Assembly (NCBI GenBank): GCA_002404095.1
Contig: DHJA01000294.1
Span: forward strand, 1-12,755
Reading direction: 5' to 3'
Origin: Planctomycetaceae bacterium UBA4732
GTDB taxonomy: Bacteria; Planctomycetota; Planctomycetia; Gemmatales; Gemmataceae
DNA length: 12,755 bases
Shown here: piece by piece, positions 1 to 7,379 of the stretch
How the letters are laid out: the number at the start of each line of letters is the position of its first letter
Numbering within the stretch: position 1 is the stretch's first letter
The notes under the pieces: model-generated
Told to the model about the DNA's origin: nothing
The model's database searches: none
The model's input: the letters and a program-made list of their open reading frames with translations, nothing else
Made by a program: the position numbers and the translations under genes

Positions 1-32
1 GATTTTTCGCACAGGCTCTTAGTTCGACCGCC

Positions 33-1484
33 TCACTTCCGCAAATAGACCTCATAACTCAAAGCCTCCGGCCCATCCGACTTGCCCGGCGTGACGCTCG
101 GCGCCGCCAGTACAGCCTTATTCTCTTGTACGTGGTACTCAAACGGCTTGCCTGTAACCGGATCCATCGGCACGGGCACATCGATCACGTCCGCCAGCGC
201 GGCCGGCCATTTCCCGTTCTGCGCCGCATACATCCGTAACGCCTCGACGCACTCCAAGGCGGCGATCCGCCGATCCGTGCGGCCGACGACCGTGTACACC
301 TTGACATAGGTCGCGCCAATGGAGTCGCTGACGCCGAAGAGCGGCCCCAGCGCGCCGCCGAAGAACATCCGGTCCAGCCGCGTCAACGCCTGGTTGAACT
401 TCTCGGCCGATTTCTTGAAACCGGGATGGCGCAGACCGTTGGGAGCGTGGAACCACTTCAGCGTTTCGTCCAAGGAATCACGATATTCCAGGTAGGCATA
501 GAGGCAAACTACCTGAAACTCCGGCATCGCCTCGATTTGCTCGGCCGTAAACCGATCACGGGCCAGCAAGCCGCGCTTGGCTTCGCCGTGCCCTTGCACC
601 AGGAAGAACGCCTGGCTGATTTTGCTCAACTCCGACGGCGGAACCAGGCCAAAATCCTTGGTGATCGCCTCGCCGGTTTTACGCATTTCGGCCGCAGCGA
701 CGCCGACTTCGGCGGCCGACATGGGAGGACCGTCGAGGCGCTTGACCCACGGAATCATCCGGTCGATCATCCGGCTCTCTTGCTCGACCGCCAACTCGGG
801 ATCAAGAAAAGGACGCGGCAGGTCGGTCAGCGCCCAGTACAGATTCGGGGAGCCGGGCTGCTGCACCCACGCCTCGACTTGCTGATCCATCATCCGAGCG
901 ATCGCCCCGCCGACATAGATTTGGATAAACGTCGGCCCTCGGCCCATGTGACGACCGACGGCGTAGCCGACCTGCAATGTCTGAGCCGCGTCGTCCCATT
1001 TCCCTTGAGCGATCTCATAGCGCGCGCGAACGGCCAGCACCACGGCGACGTAGCGGAAGCTCTGTACTTCAGGAAGGACCAGGCCGATCCCTTCGGCACG
1101 GTCCTCGATCTGCCAGTCGCAATCCTTGCAGCGGCTGCCGAGTTCGATTTCGTGAAGCAGGCGACTCGCGTAACGCAGCTTCTCGCCCACCTGCGCCATC
1201 GGCAAATCCTTGACCGGGGTTTCCATCCATTCGGACCAATAAGGTTCCTTGATTTCCTTCAGCAGCTGACTGTTTTCCACGAAAGACGCCATGGCGCGAT
1301 AGTAAAGCGTAGCGGCGTTGCCGGGCGTCAGGTCGCGGCGATCTGGGATGAGGCGGTATTTCAACGACGGCTTCGGCGCCGCGGCCGGGCTGACGACGAG
1401 CTGGATCGGGTCGCCGGGCCGCGCGTCGGCGTGGACGAAGGGAACCGCGACGAAGAGGAGTAGGACGGAGAGGGTGCGGCGCAT
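33..1484 (-). CDS. Secreted protein of unknown function, planctomycete-type
   Basis: The product is 483 residues. I chose the ATG at 1484 because it is preceded by a TTGGAG ribosome binding site about 8 nt upstream and begins a clear signal peptide (MRRTLSVLLLFVAVPFVHA, then a mature end near DARPGD). The open frame continues upstream to 1898, but that extension is low-complexity, crosses the tandem repeat and overlaps the divergent gene. The mature part is mostly helical. Its C-terminal 100 residues (RRIAALECVEALRMYAAQNG, then KWPAALADV and PMDPVTGKPFEY) resemble the tail of secreted proteins abundant in planctomycetes and recall the end of pseudopilin-like proteins. A CKDC pair lies near residue 120. 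I see no catalytic motif. The protein is probably exported; its function is unknown. Confidence 0.8.
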   Translation of the reverse strand: MRRTLSVLLLFVAVPFVHADARPGDPIQLVVSPAAAPKPSLKYRLIPDRRDLTPGNAATLYYRAMASFVENSQLLKEIKEPYWSEWMETPVKDLPMAQVGEKLRYASRLLHEIELGSRCKDCDWQIEDRAEGIGLVLPEVQSFRYVAVVLAVRARYEIAQGKWDDAAQTLQVGYAVGRHMGRGPTFIQIYVGGAIARMMDQQVEAWVQQPGSPNLYWALTDLPRPFLDPELAVEQESRMIDRMIPWVKRLDGPPMSAAEVGVAAAEMRKTGEAITKDFGLVPPSELSKISQAFFLVQGHGEAKRGLLARDRFTAEQIEAMPEFQVVCLYAYLEYRDSLDETLKWFHAPNGLRHPGFKKSAEKFNQALTRLDRMFFGGALGPLFGVSDSIGATYVKVYTVVGRTDRRIAALECVEALRMYAAQNGKWPAALADVIDVPVPMDPVTGKPFEYHVQENKAVLAAPSVTPGKSDGPEALSYEVYLRK

Positions 1485-1506
1485 GGCGTGTTCTCCAAGA
1501 GGAAAA

Positions 1507-1545
1507 TAAGTCCTATACGTCCTATAAGACTTATAAGACCTATTA
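1507..1545. repeat. Four tandem copies of a 9-bp AT-rich unit
   Basis: On the + strand, four adjacent 9-mers run from 1510 to 1545: GTCCTATAC, GTCCTATAA, GACTTATAA, GACCTATTA. They stand out as AT-rich in a GC-rich region and sit just upstream of the start of the secreted-protein gene, in the 108-bp gap between two divergent genes. On the - strand they read as TTATAGGAC-like units and would lie in the promoter or 5' leader of the 33-1484 gene. I believe similar repeats occur widely in planctomycete intergenic DNA, but I could not check this. Confidence 0.75.
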
Positions 1546-1592
1546 TCAGCCGCGGCGCGAGCTTTTGAAAGAGAAAAATAAGGCGGCGAAAC

Positions 1593-2255
1593 ATGGAATT
1601 GTTGCAGCCTCTGGGCGATCAGGCCGCGCTGGCGGTCTGCCGCGATGAACGCGCCGCCCTCCAGCTGGCCGCCGCCGTGCGCCGGCTCGCGGCGCCGTGG
1701 CTGGTTGATGTGGTGCAGGCGTACACGACCGTGGCCGTCCATTTCGACCTCGACCGGATCACGTTTGCCGAGGCGGCGCCGGTGCTGCGCGGTCTCGCCG
1801 CGTCCCAAGACGCGACTGCGGGCCCCGATGCGGGAAAACAACACGTTCTGCCGTGTTGCTATGAAATGCAACTGGACCTCGAAAGGGTCGCGCGGCACGT
1901 CGGCCTATCGCCGGCGGAAGTGGTCCGGCTGCACAGCGCGACGGAATACACGATTTACGCAATCGGGTTCTCTCCAGGCTTTCCCTATCTCGGCTATCTG
2001 CCTACTCCACTATGCGGCGCGCCGCGGCTGGAGACGCCGCGGCTGCGCGTCGAGCCGGGGTCGGTCGGCCTGACGGGACGGCAAACCGGCGTCTATCCCG
2101 AAGCGCGGCCTGGCGGCTGGAACCTGATCGGCCGAACGCCGCTTACGTTGGTGGATGTGGCGGACGGGTACTTCCCGCTGCGCACTGGAGATCGCGTTCG
2201 TTTCGAGCCGATCAACGCGGCGGAGTTCGGGCGACTGTTGGGGCAGCGGTTGTGA
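1593..2255 (+). CDS. pxpB: PxpB/KipI-family protein (5-oxoprolinase subunit B type)
   Basis: The product is 220 residues, a normal length for this family. The signature is clear: IGFSPGFPYLGYLP near residue 130, then PRLETPR, GSVGLTGRQTGVYP and PGGWNLIGRTP. This is the cyclophilin-like C-terminal domain of KipI/PxpB, also seen in allophanate hydrolase subunit 1. In known systems PxpB forms the PxpBC complex with PxpC (KipA-like), which with the LamB/YcsF protein PxpA hydrolyses 5-oxoproline to glutamate using ATP. In Bacillus, KipI instead inhibits the sporulation kinase KinA. No PxpC or PxpA gene follows here; the next gene is an unrelated small ORF after a 190-bp gap. The gene therefore appears detached from its usual operon, so the 5-oxoprolinase role is tentative. 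The ribosome binding site is weak (AAGGCGG about 7 nt from the ATG). Confidence 0.85.
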   Translation: MELLQPLGDQAALAVCRDERAALQLAAAVRRLAAPWLVDVVQAYTTVAVHFDLDRITFAEAAPVLRGLAASQDATAGPDAGKQHVLPCCYEMQLDLERVARHVGLSPAEVVRLHSATEYTIYAIGFSPGFPYLGYLPTPLCGAPRLETPRLRVEPGSVGLTGRQTGVYPEARPGGWNLIGRTPLTLVDVADGYFPLRTGDRVRFEPINAAEFGRLLGQRL

Positions 2256-2446
2256 ACCTTAGGTATCGCGAACAGCACTAATACAAAGGGGGGCGTAGGC
2301 TCCCTGATGCTGCGACGGAATTAGGATCTTTCGCCTCAGCTCACCAAATGAATACACCACCAGGATTCATCCCATGGCGCCGGTGCCGGCCGACGGGTAG
2401 ACTGGAGAGCGCGAACACCCGATCAAAGCTACGCGGGAGTCTGACA

Positions 2447-2692
2447 ATGGCACTCGTCACGACAATCGAACTGATCCAGAAGGACGGCTCTAAGGCGGAT
2501 CACGCCGTGCGACTCTGTACCGCCCACTTCAAGCAGGATGTGTACCTTCAGATCGAGACGTACTCTTCGCAAGGAATGAAAGATGTGAATAATTTCAGTC
2601 AAAACATGCGATTTGAGCGGGAGGGCGCAGCCCAACTGCTAATGCTCATCAGACGCGCTTTCCCTGACCTTTTGAAGGAAGTCGCACCATAA
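2447..2692 (+). CDS. Small hypothetical protein
   Basis: The product is 81 residues starting MALVTTIELIQKDGSKADHA. I prefer the ATG at 2447 over an in-frame ATG at 2348 because a CGGGAG ribosome binding site sits 8 nt upstream and the 33 residues in between look non-coding. The chain alternates short beta-like segments with a C-terminal amphipathic helix (GAAQLLMLIRRAFPDLLKEV). It has no signal peptide, membrane segment or cysteine-rich motif; the single Cys is in VRLCTAHF. I do not recognise the family. Codon use is less GC-biased than in the neighbours, which hints at later arrival. It is convergent with the enolase-superfamily gene across a 68-bp gap. Confidence 0.6.
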   Translation: MALVTTIELIQKDGSKADHAVRLCTAHFKQDVYLQIETYSSQGMKDVNNFSQNMRFEREGAAQLLMLIRRAFPDLLKEVAP

Positions 2693-2760
2693 GTAAACCC
2701 CAGTTCGTTATCACGGATATTAGAAAGTGCTTATTCTTCAACTTAAGACGCCGCCGAGTA

Positions 2761-4113
2761 TTAGACCGCGCCAAGCCCCAGGCCGGTAAGACACGCTGTC
2801 TCCATCGTTCCATCGGTCACGCGAAATATCCCCGGAAAGCGCTCTTCCCACGGCCGATTCGCCGCCGGCACGTACTGTCGCGCGTTCGCTTCTATCGCCG
2901 TCACGCCGGGCACGTGCGCCGCCAATCCCGCCGACTGGATCAACGACGCTCCCGGACAGGTCAGGTCTTGTACGCACAAAAATAAGCCGTACTTCCGCGC
3001 GGCCGCCGCCAGGATAAGCGATTGGCTTTGTCCTTTACACGCTTTCAACGCCGCTCCGGTGTAACCCATCTCGCGGGCCAGCCGTAGGCTCTCCAGGTCC
3101 AACAGCGATTCGTCGATCACCACCGGCTTCAGCCGCGACGCCTCGTGCATGACGTTGTCCCGGTGGGCCGCCAGGTCGCGCGCCGTCGGCTGCTCAATGT
3201 AGGCGATGCACTCGAAGGCTCGCGGCGCCTGCTCGTGTACTTTTGCCAAAAACTCCAGCAAATAGCCGACGTTCCGGCAGCGCTCGTTGAAGTCCAGGGA
3301 GTACCACCAGGCGCCTACGCCGCGATCTTTCTGCGTCTCCGCCGTCACCCGGTCGATGCGTGCGACGCGGTCCACGTCCCAGCCGAGGTCGTCGCCGTTG
3401 AGCTTGATTTTAAGGTGCGTCAGGCCGTTGTACCGAATCCATTCCGGCAGCGTCTCCGGCAAGCCGTCATCGAGGCGTTGGCGGATATCTGAACTATCGA
3501 TAGTGTCAAGAGCGCCGATGAGATGGTACAAGGGCATTCGCGGCTGCGGCGAGCGCGAGAGATATTGCTGAAGCGTTTCGCGAGCAAACTCGCGGCCAAG
3601 ATAATGGCCGAGATCGTGTGAGAGAAAATCGGGGCCGTAAGTGTGATAGCAGTTGAGGCCGTGTACCTTGCCGAAGGCGTCATGCAGGGCCGCGTCGAAA
3701 GCGCTGGCGGCGACCAGTGTACACAACGGCGGGATCGGCTCCGCCAGCCGCAGCTCGGCCGCCACCTCGGTCGCCGCCTTGTGGAACTCCGGTTCCAGCA
3801 TCCAGGCTAGGTCGATGGGATGGCCGACTGTGGTACAGCCGCCGACAATGCGGCCGACGCGCTCCACCAGCGCCTTCATCGCCGCTAACGTGGCGTCGTA
3901 GCCGAGGACGCGCGATGGAAACGACCAGACATTGCCAAGCGGCATCGAACCGAAGCCGCGGCCGATCTTGCCGCCGACCGTGCGGACGGAACACTCGACG
4001 TTCACGAGCGTCACGCGATCAACGGCCGTGCCGCCGAACTTGATGGGCGTGCGGTAAAGGTAATCCTCGTAACAATGCGCGACGGATTCGATGCGAACGT
4101 CGGTCGGTTTCAT
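2761..4113 (-). CDS. Enolase-superfamily enzyme, mandelate racemase/muconate lactonizing type
   Basis: The product is 450 residues. It has an N-terminal capping domain followed by a TIM barrel with the superfamily catalytic residues. These are a KxK pair (K235, K237, in HLKIKLNG), metal ligands D274 (YSLDFNE), E307 (YIEQPT) and D334/E335 (VIDESLL), and a second lysine on the opposite face (K357 in AALKACKG). The Lys-Lys arrangement is that of the muconate lactonizing/dipeptide epimerase branch, in which the enzyme abstracts a proton alpha to a carboxylate and Mg2+ stabilises the enediolate. The substrate cannot be told from sequence. At 450 residues it is longer than the roughly 350-380 typical of epimerases, with insertions in the capping region. 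The start overlaps the TGA of a short upstream open frame (ATGA), suggesting possible coupling. Confidence 0.85.
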   Translation of the reverse strand: MKPTDVRIESVAHCYEDYLYRTPIKFGGTAVDRVTLVNVECSVRTVGGKIGRGFGSMPLGNVWSFPSRVLGYDATLAAMKALVERVGRIVGGCTTVGHPIDLAWMLEPEFHKAATEVAAELRLAEPIPPLCTLVAASAFDAALHDAFGKVHGLNCYHTYGPDFLSHDLGHYLGREFARETLQQYLSRSPQPRMPLYHLIGALDTIDSSDIRQRLDDGLPETLPEWIRYNGLTHLKIKLNGDDLGWDVDRVARIDRVTAETQKDRGVGAWWYSLDFNERCRNVGYLLEFLAKVHEQAPRAFECIAYIEQPTARDLAAHRDNVMHEASRLKPVVIDESLLDLESLRLAREMGYTGAALKACKGQSQSLILAAAARKYGLFLCVQDLTCPGASLIQSAGLAAHVPGVTAIEANARQYVPAANRPWEERFPGIFRVTDGTMETACLTGLGLGAV

Positions 4114-4289
4114 GGCTTGCCTGCCTTCTCGATGTTTTCTACGGGTGCGGCGTTAATGTATGCTCTCCCGTATTCGGAATCAGCGTAGGGTTCGTACTCT
4201 CTTATCTTGCTCCGATTCCAGCGCTCGCGCCACCGCAATTGGTCGGCGATGTCTTTGAGGGCGGAACCGCAGGCGCCGACAACGGCACG
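4110..4289 (-). pseudogene. Possible short coding remnant or unrecognised small gene upstream of the enolase-family gene
   Basis: On the - strand a frame stays open for 59 codons from 4289 and ends in a TGA overlapping the ATG of the enolase-family gene (ATGA). The readable part includes ALKDIADQLRWRERWNRSK and [20 protein letters not shown]. By my hand count about two thirds of the last 51 third positions are G or C, more than first or second positions, as in real genes of this region. No ATG and no ribosome binding site is visible; the frame is preceded by a TGA at 4290-4292, and the only alternative start is a TTG. It may be the 3' end of a decayed gene or chance. Confidence 0.3.
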
Positions 4290-4360
4290 TCAGTTGCATT
4301 GGTGATTATAAAGTTATGCTTTGCTGCCTCTCACTAACAGTTGCCCAAGGAGCACGTCCA

Positions 4361-4825
4361 ATGTTTCCCTCTACCACGGAGCGCGTGCCGTTGCACACCG
4401 CCGCGCACGTCAACGAGCAAATCCGCCGCCGAGCCGAAGAGAACGTCGCCCGCTACGCCGACGCCAGCCCCGAGGTGATCGACCGCCGGCTGCAAGAACT
4501 CGATCAGGAGTGGGACGTGGAGCGGACCTTAGAGGCCAACGCCGCCACCGCCGTTCTGGTCGGCGTCACGCTGGGCGCGACCGTGCATAAGGGATTCTTC
4601 TTCTTCCCGGCCGTGGTGGCCGGCTTCCTCCTCCAACACGCCGTTCAGGGATGGTGCCCCCCGATGCCGGTCTTCCGCCGCATGGGTTTCCGTACGCAAA
4701 CCGAGATCGACCAGGAAAAGTACGCCCTCAAGGCGCTGCGCGGCGACTTCCGCGATGCGGGCCAGGGGGCGGACGGCGGACGCCTCGTCGGGCCGCGCCA
4801 GGCTCTGGAGGCGGCGCGCCGGTAA
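4361..4825 (+). CDS. DUF2892 (YgaP-like transmembrane domain) membrane protein
   Basis: The product is 154 residues. The start at 4361 is fixed by an AAGGAG ribosome binding site 8 nt upstream; an upstream in-frame ATG at 4316 lacks one. A hydrophilic, charged N-terminal half (residues 1-60, likely helical or coiled) precedes two membrane segments (TAVLVGVTLGATV and FFFFPAVVAGFLLQHAV). These are followed by GWCPPMPVFRRMGFRTQTEI and EKYALKALRGDF. The GWCPP...LRGDF tail is typical of the DUF2892 / YgaP-like inner-membrane family, whose members are often near rhodanese and sulfur or redox genes. The Cys in GWCPP is the conserved one. The molecular role is unknown. It is probably co-transcribed with the 30-residue peptide 40 bp downstream. 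Confidence 0.8.
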   Translation: MFPSTTERVPLHTAAHVNEQIRRRAEENVARYADASPEVIDRRLQELDQEWDVERTLEANAATAVLVGVTLGATVHKGFFFFPAVVAGFLLQHAVQGWCPPMPVFRRMGFRTQTEIDQEKYALKALRGDFRDAGQGADGGRLVGPRQALEAARR

Positions 4826-4865
4826 GTGCTAAACGGACGGGAACCGGATCAAGGGAGGAAGACCG

Positions 4866-4958
4866 ATGACATGGGACTGGGTACTGCCCGCGGCCGCGTT
4901 TGCGGCGTTCGTGCTGGTGTGGTTGTTCGTGCTTCCCCGCATGGGCGTACGGACCTGA
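4866..4958 (+). CDS. 30-residue single-pass membrane peptide
   Basis: A strong ribosome binding site (GGGAGGAAG) lies about 4 nt before ATG 4866. The 30-residue product starts MTWDWVLPAAAFAAFVLVWL and ends FVLPRMGVRT. It is a single hydrophobic helix with a short basic tail. It sits 40 bp after the DUF2892 gene on the same strand. Its end, PRMGVRT, echoes the RRMGFRT segment that follows the membrane domain of the neighbour, which suggests a shared interface or descent from a duplicated fragment. The gene is far below usual length cut-offs and would be missed by most callers. Its function is unknown. Confidence 0.6.
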   Translation: MTWDWVLPAAAFAAFVLVWLFVLPRMGVRT

Positions 4959-5238
4959 ATGACCCGAGAGTGCCCGTTGGGCACTTCGACGCGTTCACGT
5001 GACGCGACGCCTCGCGCCGTCCCAGGCGGCGAACGGCAGGAACCCCGGCCGGGCGAAACGGCCGGCGCTGATGACGCCTTGCCGTGAAGGCCGCGAGGTT
5101 AAGTAAGTTCGCGCCAGGACGCCGCCCTATCACCGCACTGGTAGCGTGTGAGGGCCGGCGCTCTACTCCCAGGTCACTGACGACGGGACGAATGACGAGG
5201 CGTCGGCCAGGGAATCGGACCAAAGACGGGAGGCGGCC
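4959..5238. other. Intergenic region with two hairpins, no gene seen
   Basis: I find no convincing coding frame in these 280 bp on either strand. A 7-bp perfect hairpin (AGTGCCC-GTT-GGGCACT, 4969-4985) follows the 30-residue peptide gene by 10 bp and may act as a terminator or transcript-end stabiliser, although no T-run follows. A second hairpin (CCGGCCG / CGGCCGG, 5045-5065, 7-nt loop) lies further on. The rest shows no recognised motif apart from the GGGAGG ribosome binding site of the next gene. Confidence 0.5.
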
Positions 5239-5637
5239 ATGAGCGAAAGGGATGGCCCGGCCGGGCCGGGGGAAGACCCGCGCGTGCGGCTGGCGGCCGA
5301 GCGGACGCTCCTGGCCTGGATCAGGACGGGCCTGGCGATGATGGGCTTCGGCTTCGTCGTCGCCCGGTTCGGGCTGTTCCTGCGCGAGTTGGCGGGGGTA
5401 GGCGGTATGCCCGCGACGCCGCACACTGGCTGGTCACTGGCAATGGGCACCACGCTGGTCCTTGTAGGCGTGGCGGCTACGCTGCTGGCGGCGGTCCAAC
5501 ATATCCGCTTTCTGGTCCGTCTCAGCCGGGGCGAGCCGTACCTGGCGCCCCGGTGGTCGATCGGGGTCGTGGTGGCCGTCGTGCTGTCGGTGTTGGGGGC
5601 CGGCATGGCAATTTACTTGATCGTCCTCAGCGGGTGA
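5239..5637 (+). CDS. DUF202 (YidH-family) membrane protein
   Basis: The product is 132 residues, starting at an ATG with a GGGAGG ribosome binding site 6 nt upstream. The N-terminal block RLAAERTLLAWIRTGLAMMG followed by FGFVVARFGLF is the DUF202 signature. Three membrane segments are visible, near residues 24-50, 66-86 and 107-130, in line with the small YidH-type inner-membrane proteins. The biochemical role of the family is not established. It ends convergent with the fatty acid hydroxylase gene, with a strong hairpin between them. Confidence 0.85.
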   Translation: MSERDGPAGPGEDPRVRLAAERTLLAWIRTGLAMMGFGFVVARFGLFLRELAGVGGMPATPHTGWSLAMGTTLVLVGVAATLLAAVQHIRFLVRLSRGEPYLAPRWSIGVVVAVVLSVLGAGMAIYLIVLSG

Positions 5638-5658
5638 TCCTCCAAATCTGGAGAGTGG

Positions 5659-5679
5659 GGCGCCCGCGGAGCGGGCGCC
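5659..5679. terminator. Strong 9-bp GC hairpin between convergent genes
   Basis: A perfect inverted repeat, GGCGCCCGC-GGA-GCGGGCGCC, lies 22 bp after the DUF202 stop and between two convergent genes. It could terminate transcription from either side, since the stem reads the same on both strands. No long T-run follows on the + strand (only GGGTTTGG), so a simple intrinsic terminator is not certain. Confidence 0.5.
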
Positions 5680-5760
5680 ATGAGGGTTTGGCGCCATGTC
5701 CCAGCCGCCTATTCCAGAGGGGCACCGCTGTCAGGGTGCGGCTGAAAATCGGTGGCGATT

Positions 5761-6669
5761 TCATTCCGGGGAAGACATCCGGGGCGCCATGCTTTCGCGA
5801 CCGTCCGAGGAGGGCGTCCGATCCCCCTCCCGCCCATTTTCGCCTCGCCGGTTGAGTGGGTAGTCCCCGACCCGGCCCACGAAAGGCAGTAGCAACATCC
5901 AGTGCAGGCGATCCGCCCGCCGCTCATCTCGGAACTGCTCCAGGCCGATGGTCATGCCCTCGTGCCCGTCGGCCGGCTGGTCCTTGTAGGTGCCGAACAG
6001 GTAGTCCCACCAGGGCGCGTTGAAACCAAAGTTGCTGTTGGTCTCGTTGGGGTGGATGGAGTGGTGGACGCGGTGCATGTCCGGCGTGACGACGAATAGC
6101 CGGAGGATGCGGTCGAGCCGGGCGGGCAGCCGGGCGTTGCCGTGGGAAAACATCGACGTGGCGTTGAGCACCACCTCGAAGATCAGCACGGCCAGGGCCG
6201 GGGCGCCCAGCAGCACGACGGCCGCCATTTTGATGCCCATCGAGATAAGGATTTCCAGGACGTGGAAGCGGGTGCCCGTGGTCACGTCGATATCGAGGTC
6301 GGCGTGGTGGACCATGTGCAGCCGCCAAAGGATGGGCACGGCGTGGAACATCACGTGCTGGAGGTAGATGGCGAAATCGAGCGCCACGACCGACGGGACC
6401 ACGGCCAGCCAGTCCGGCAGGGCGACGTTGTTGAAGAGACCCCAGCCGCGTTGCCGCGCGACCATCGCCGTCCCAACGGCGGCGAGCGGCACGAGGAATC
6501 GGACGGCGAGGCTGTCGACGGCGACGAGGCCGAGGTTGCTGGCCCAGCGCCAAGGCTTGCCGGCGATGAGCCGCCGGCGCGGGGCCAGAATCTCCCATAG
6601 CGCCATGAGGATGAGGACGCCGGCGAAGCAGCCGAGGCGGACGGCGGATTCGTAAGGGAAGACGCTCAT
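5761..6669 (-). CDS. Fatty acid hydroxylase / sterol desaturase family membrane protein
   Basis: The product is 302 residues. The di-iron histidine clusters of this superfamily are present: H105-VMF-H109, H118-MV-HH (121-122), H176 in FSHGN, and H199-RV-HH (202-203) followed by H206 and N208. Four or more membrane segments surround them. Members use O2 and a di-iron centre to hydroxylate or desaturate lipids (sterols, fatty acids, carotenoids, sphingoid bases); the substrate is not predictable here. The last 40 residues are hydrophilic and look dispensable. The ATG lies 7 bp after the stop of the DsbB-like gene, so the two are surely co-transcribed. There is little ribosome binding site, suggesting coupled translation. 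Confidence 0.88.
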   Translation of the reverse strand: MSVFPYESAVRLGCFAGVLILMALWEILAPRRRLIAGKPWRWASNLGLVAVDSLAVRFLVPLAAVGTAMVARQRGWGLFNNVALPDWLAVVPSVVALDFAIYLQHVMFHAVPILWRLHMVHHADLDIDVTTGTRFHVLEILISMGIKMAAVVLLGAPALAVLIFEVVLNATSMFSHGNARLPARLDRILRLFVVTPDMHRVHHSIHPNETNSNFGFNAPWWDYLFGTYKDQPADGHEGMTIGLEQFRDERRADRLHWMLLLPFVGRVGDYPLNRRGENGREGDRTPSSDGRESMAPRMSSPE

Positions 6670-6676
6670 GGCAATC

Positions 6677-7279
6677 TTACTGGGGATGGAACGGCGGCCG
6701 GCAAACGTCCGCCGGCTTCGCGTAGGGAGACGTCGGCGGGGCGGGCGGCGGCGGGTTGGCGATGATGGACCCCACGGCCAGCAGCGCGCCCAGCACGACG
6801 GCGCCGACCAGGGCGACCCAAGTGCGAGTGTCTCCCCGGCGACCCCGCAATACGTCCACCAGCAACAGGGTAAACACCACCACGAACATGGCCAGGCTCT
6901 GCTGGGGGGCGCTGCCCAGGCCGAGAAGGCCGGAAGGGCACTCCAGCTTGCTGGTGACCTCCAGCCAGACGTGGAACAGGGCCACCCCTAGTCCGGCGGC
7001 GGCCAGCGGCAGCGCCAGCACGCCCTGCCGCGCGGATCGCCCCGCCCCGGTCAGCAGGCCCATGCCCAGGACGGCGACCAGGCTCATCATGAAGGTCCGC
7101 TGGTAGAAACACAACGGGCACGCCTTCAGCCCCATCCCCAGACTGAGGAAGAGGCTGCCCGTCAGTCCAGCCACGGCCACGGCCAGCGCGGCCCAGGCCC
7201 ACACCCTGGTCGCGGCCCCGGCGTCCGGTGAAGACGGAAGGCGAGCCGCAGCAGCGTCGGAAGCGTCAGAAGCTGTCAT
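6677..7279 (-). CDS. DsbB-like disulfide bond formation membrane protein
   Basis: The product is 200 residues. The ATG at 7279 has GAGGGG upstream; the open frame continuing to 7507 overlaps the preceding gene and is not family-like. TM1 (residues 27-50) leads into ACPLCFYQR, with C54 and C57, the quinone-linked CxxC of DsbB. TM2 and TM3 follow, then a loop containing C114 (KLECPSG), TM4 (128-145) and a fifth segment (154-174) with a proline-rich tail holding C193. Classical DsbB has four membrane helices and its second Cys pair in the second periplasmic loop. Here only one Cys is in that loop; the other is at the C-terminus, which the fifth helix would place outside. By family knowledge it would reoxidise a DsbA-like or thioredoxin-fold partner. 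Confidence 0.82.
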   Translation of the reverse strand: MTASDASDAAAARLPSSPDAGAATRVWAWAALAVAVAGLTGSLFLSLGMGLKACPLCFYQRTFMMSLVAVLGMGLLTGAGRSARQGVLALPLAAAGLGVALFHVWLEVTSKLECPSGLLGLGSAPQQSLAMFVVVFTLLLVDVLRGRRGDTRTWVALVGAVVLGALLAVGSIIANPPPPAPPTSPYAKPADVCRPPFHPQ

Positions 7280-7379
7280 GGTTGGACCCCTCACCCGGAC
7301 GTTGAAACTCCACGGACAAGGAACGCGCTGACGGCCCTCGACAACCGCCCGCCGCCGGGAGCGGCCCGCACGGTCACCC

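Noticed and set aside
426..1463. 345-residue + strand ORF opposite the secreted protein
   Set aside because: Antisense shadow in high-GC DNA, with no signal or domain; the - strand frame has a signal peptide and ribosome binding site.
4294..4320. Promoter TTGCAT...TATGCT before the DUF2892 gene
   Set aside because: The spacing is only 15 bp and both boxes are weak, so it is not supported well enough to annotate.
4849..5424. 191-residue ORF antisense to the DUF202 gene
   Set aside because: Low-complexity Arg/Pro-rich translation with no motif. The DUF202 frame on the other strand is clearly real.
5675..5790. Three copies of GCGCCATG
   Set aside because: Short GC-rich words with irregular spacing; probably chance and partly the hairpin arm.
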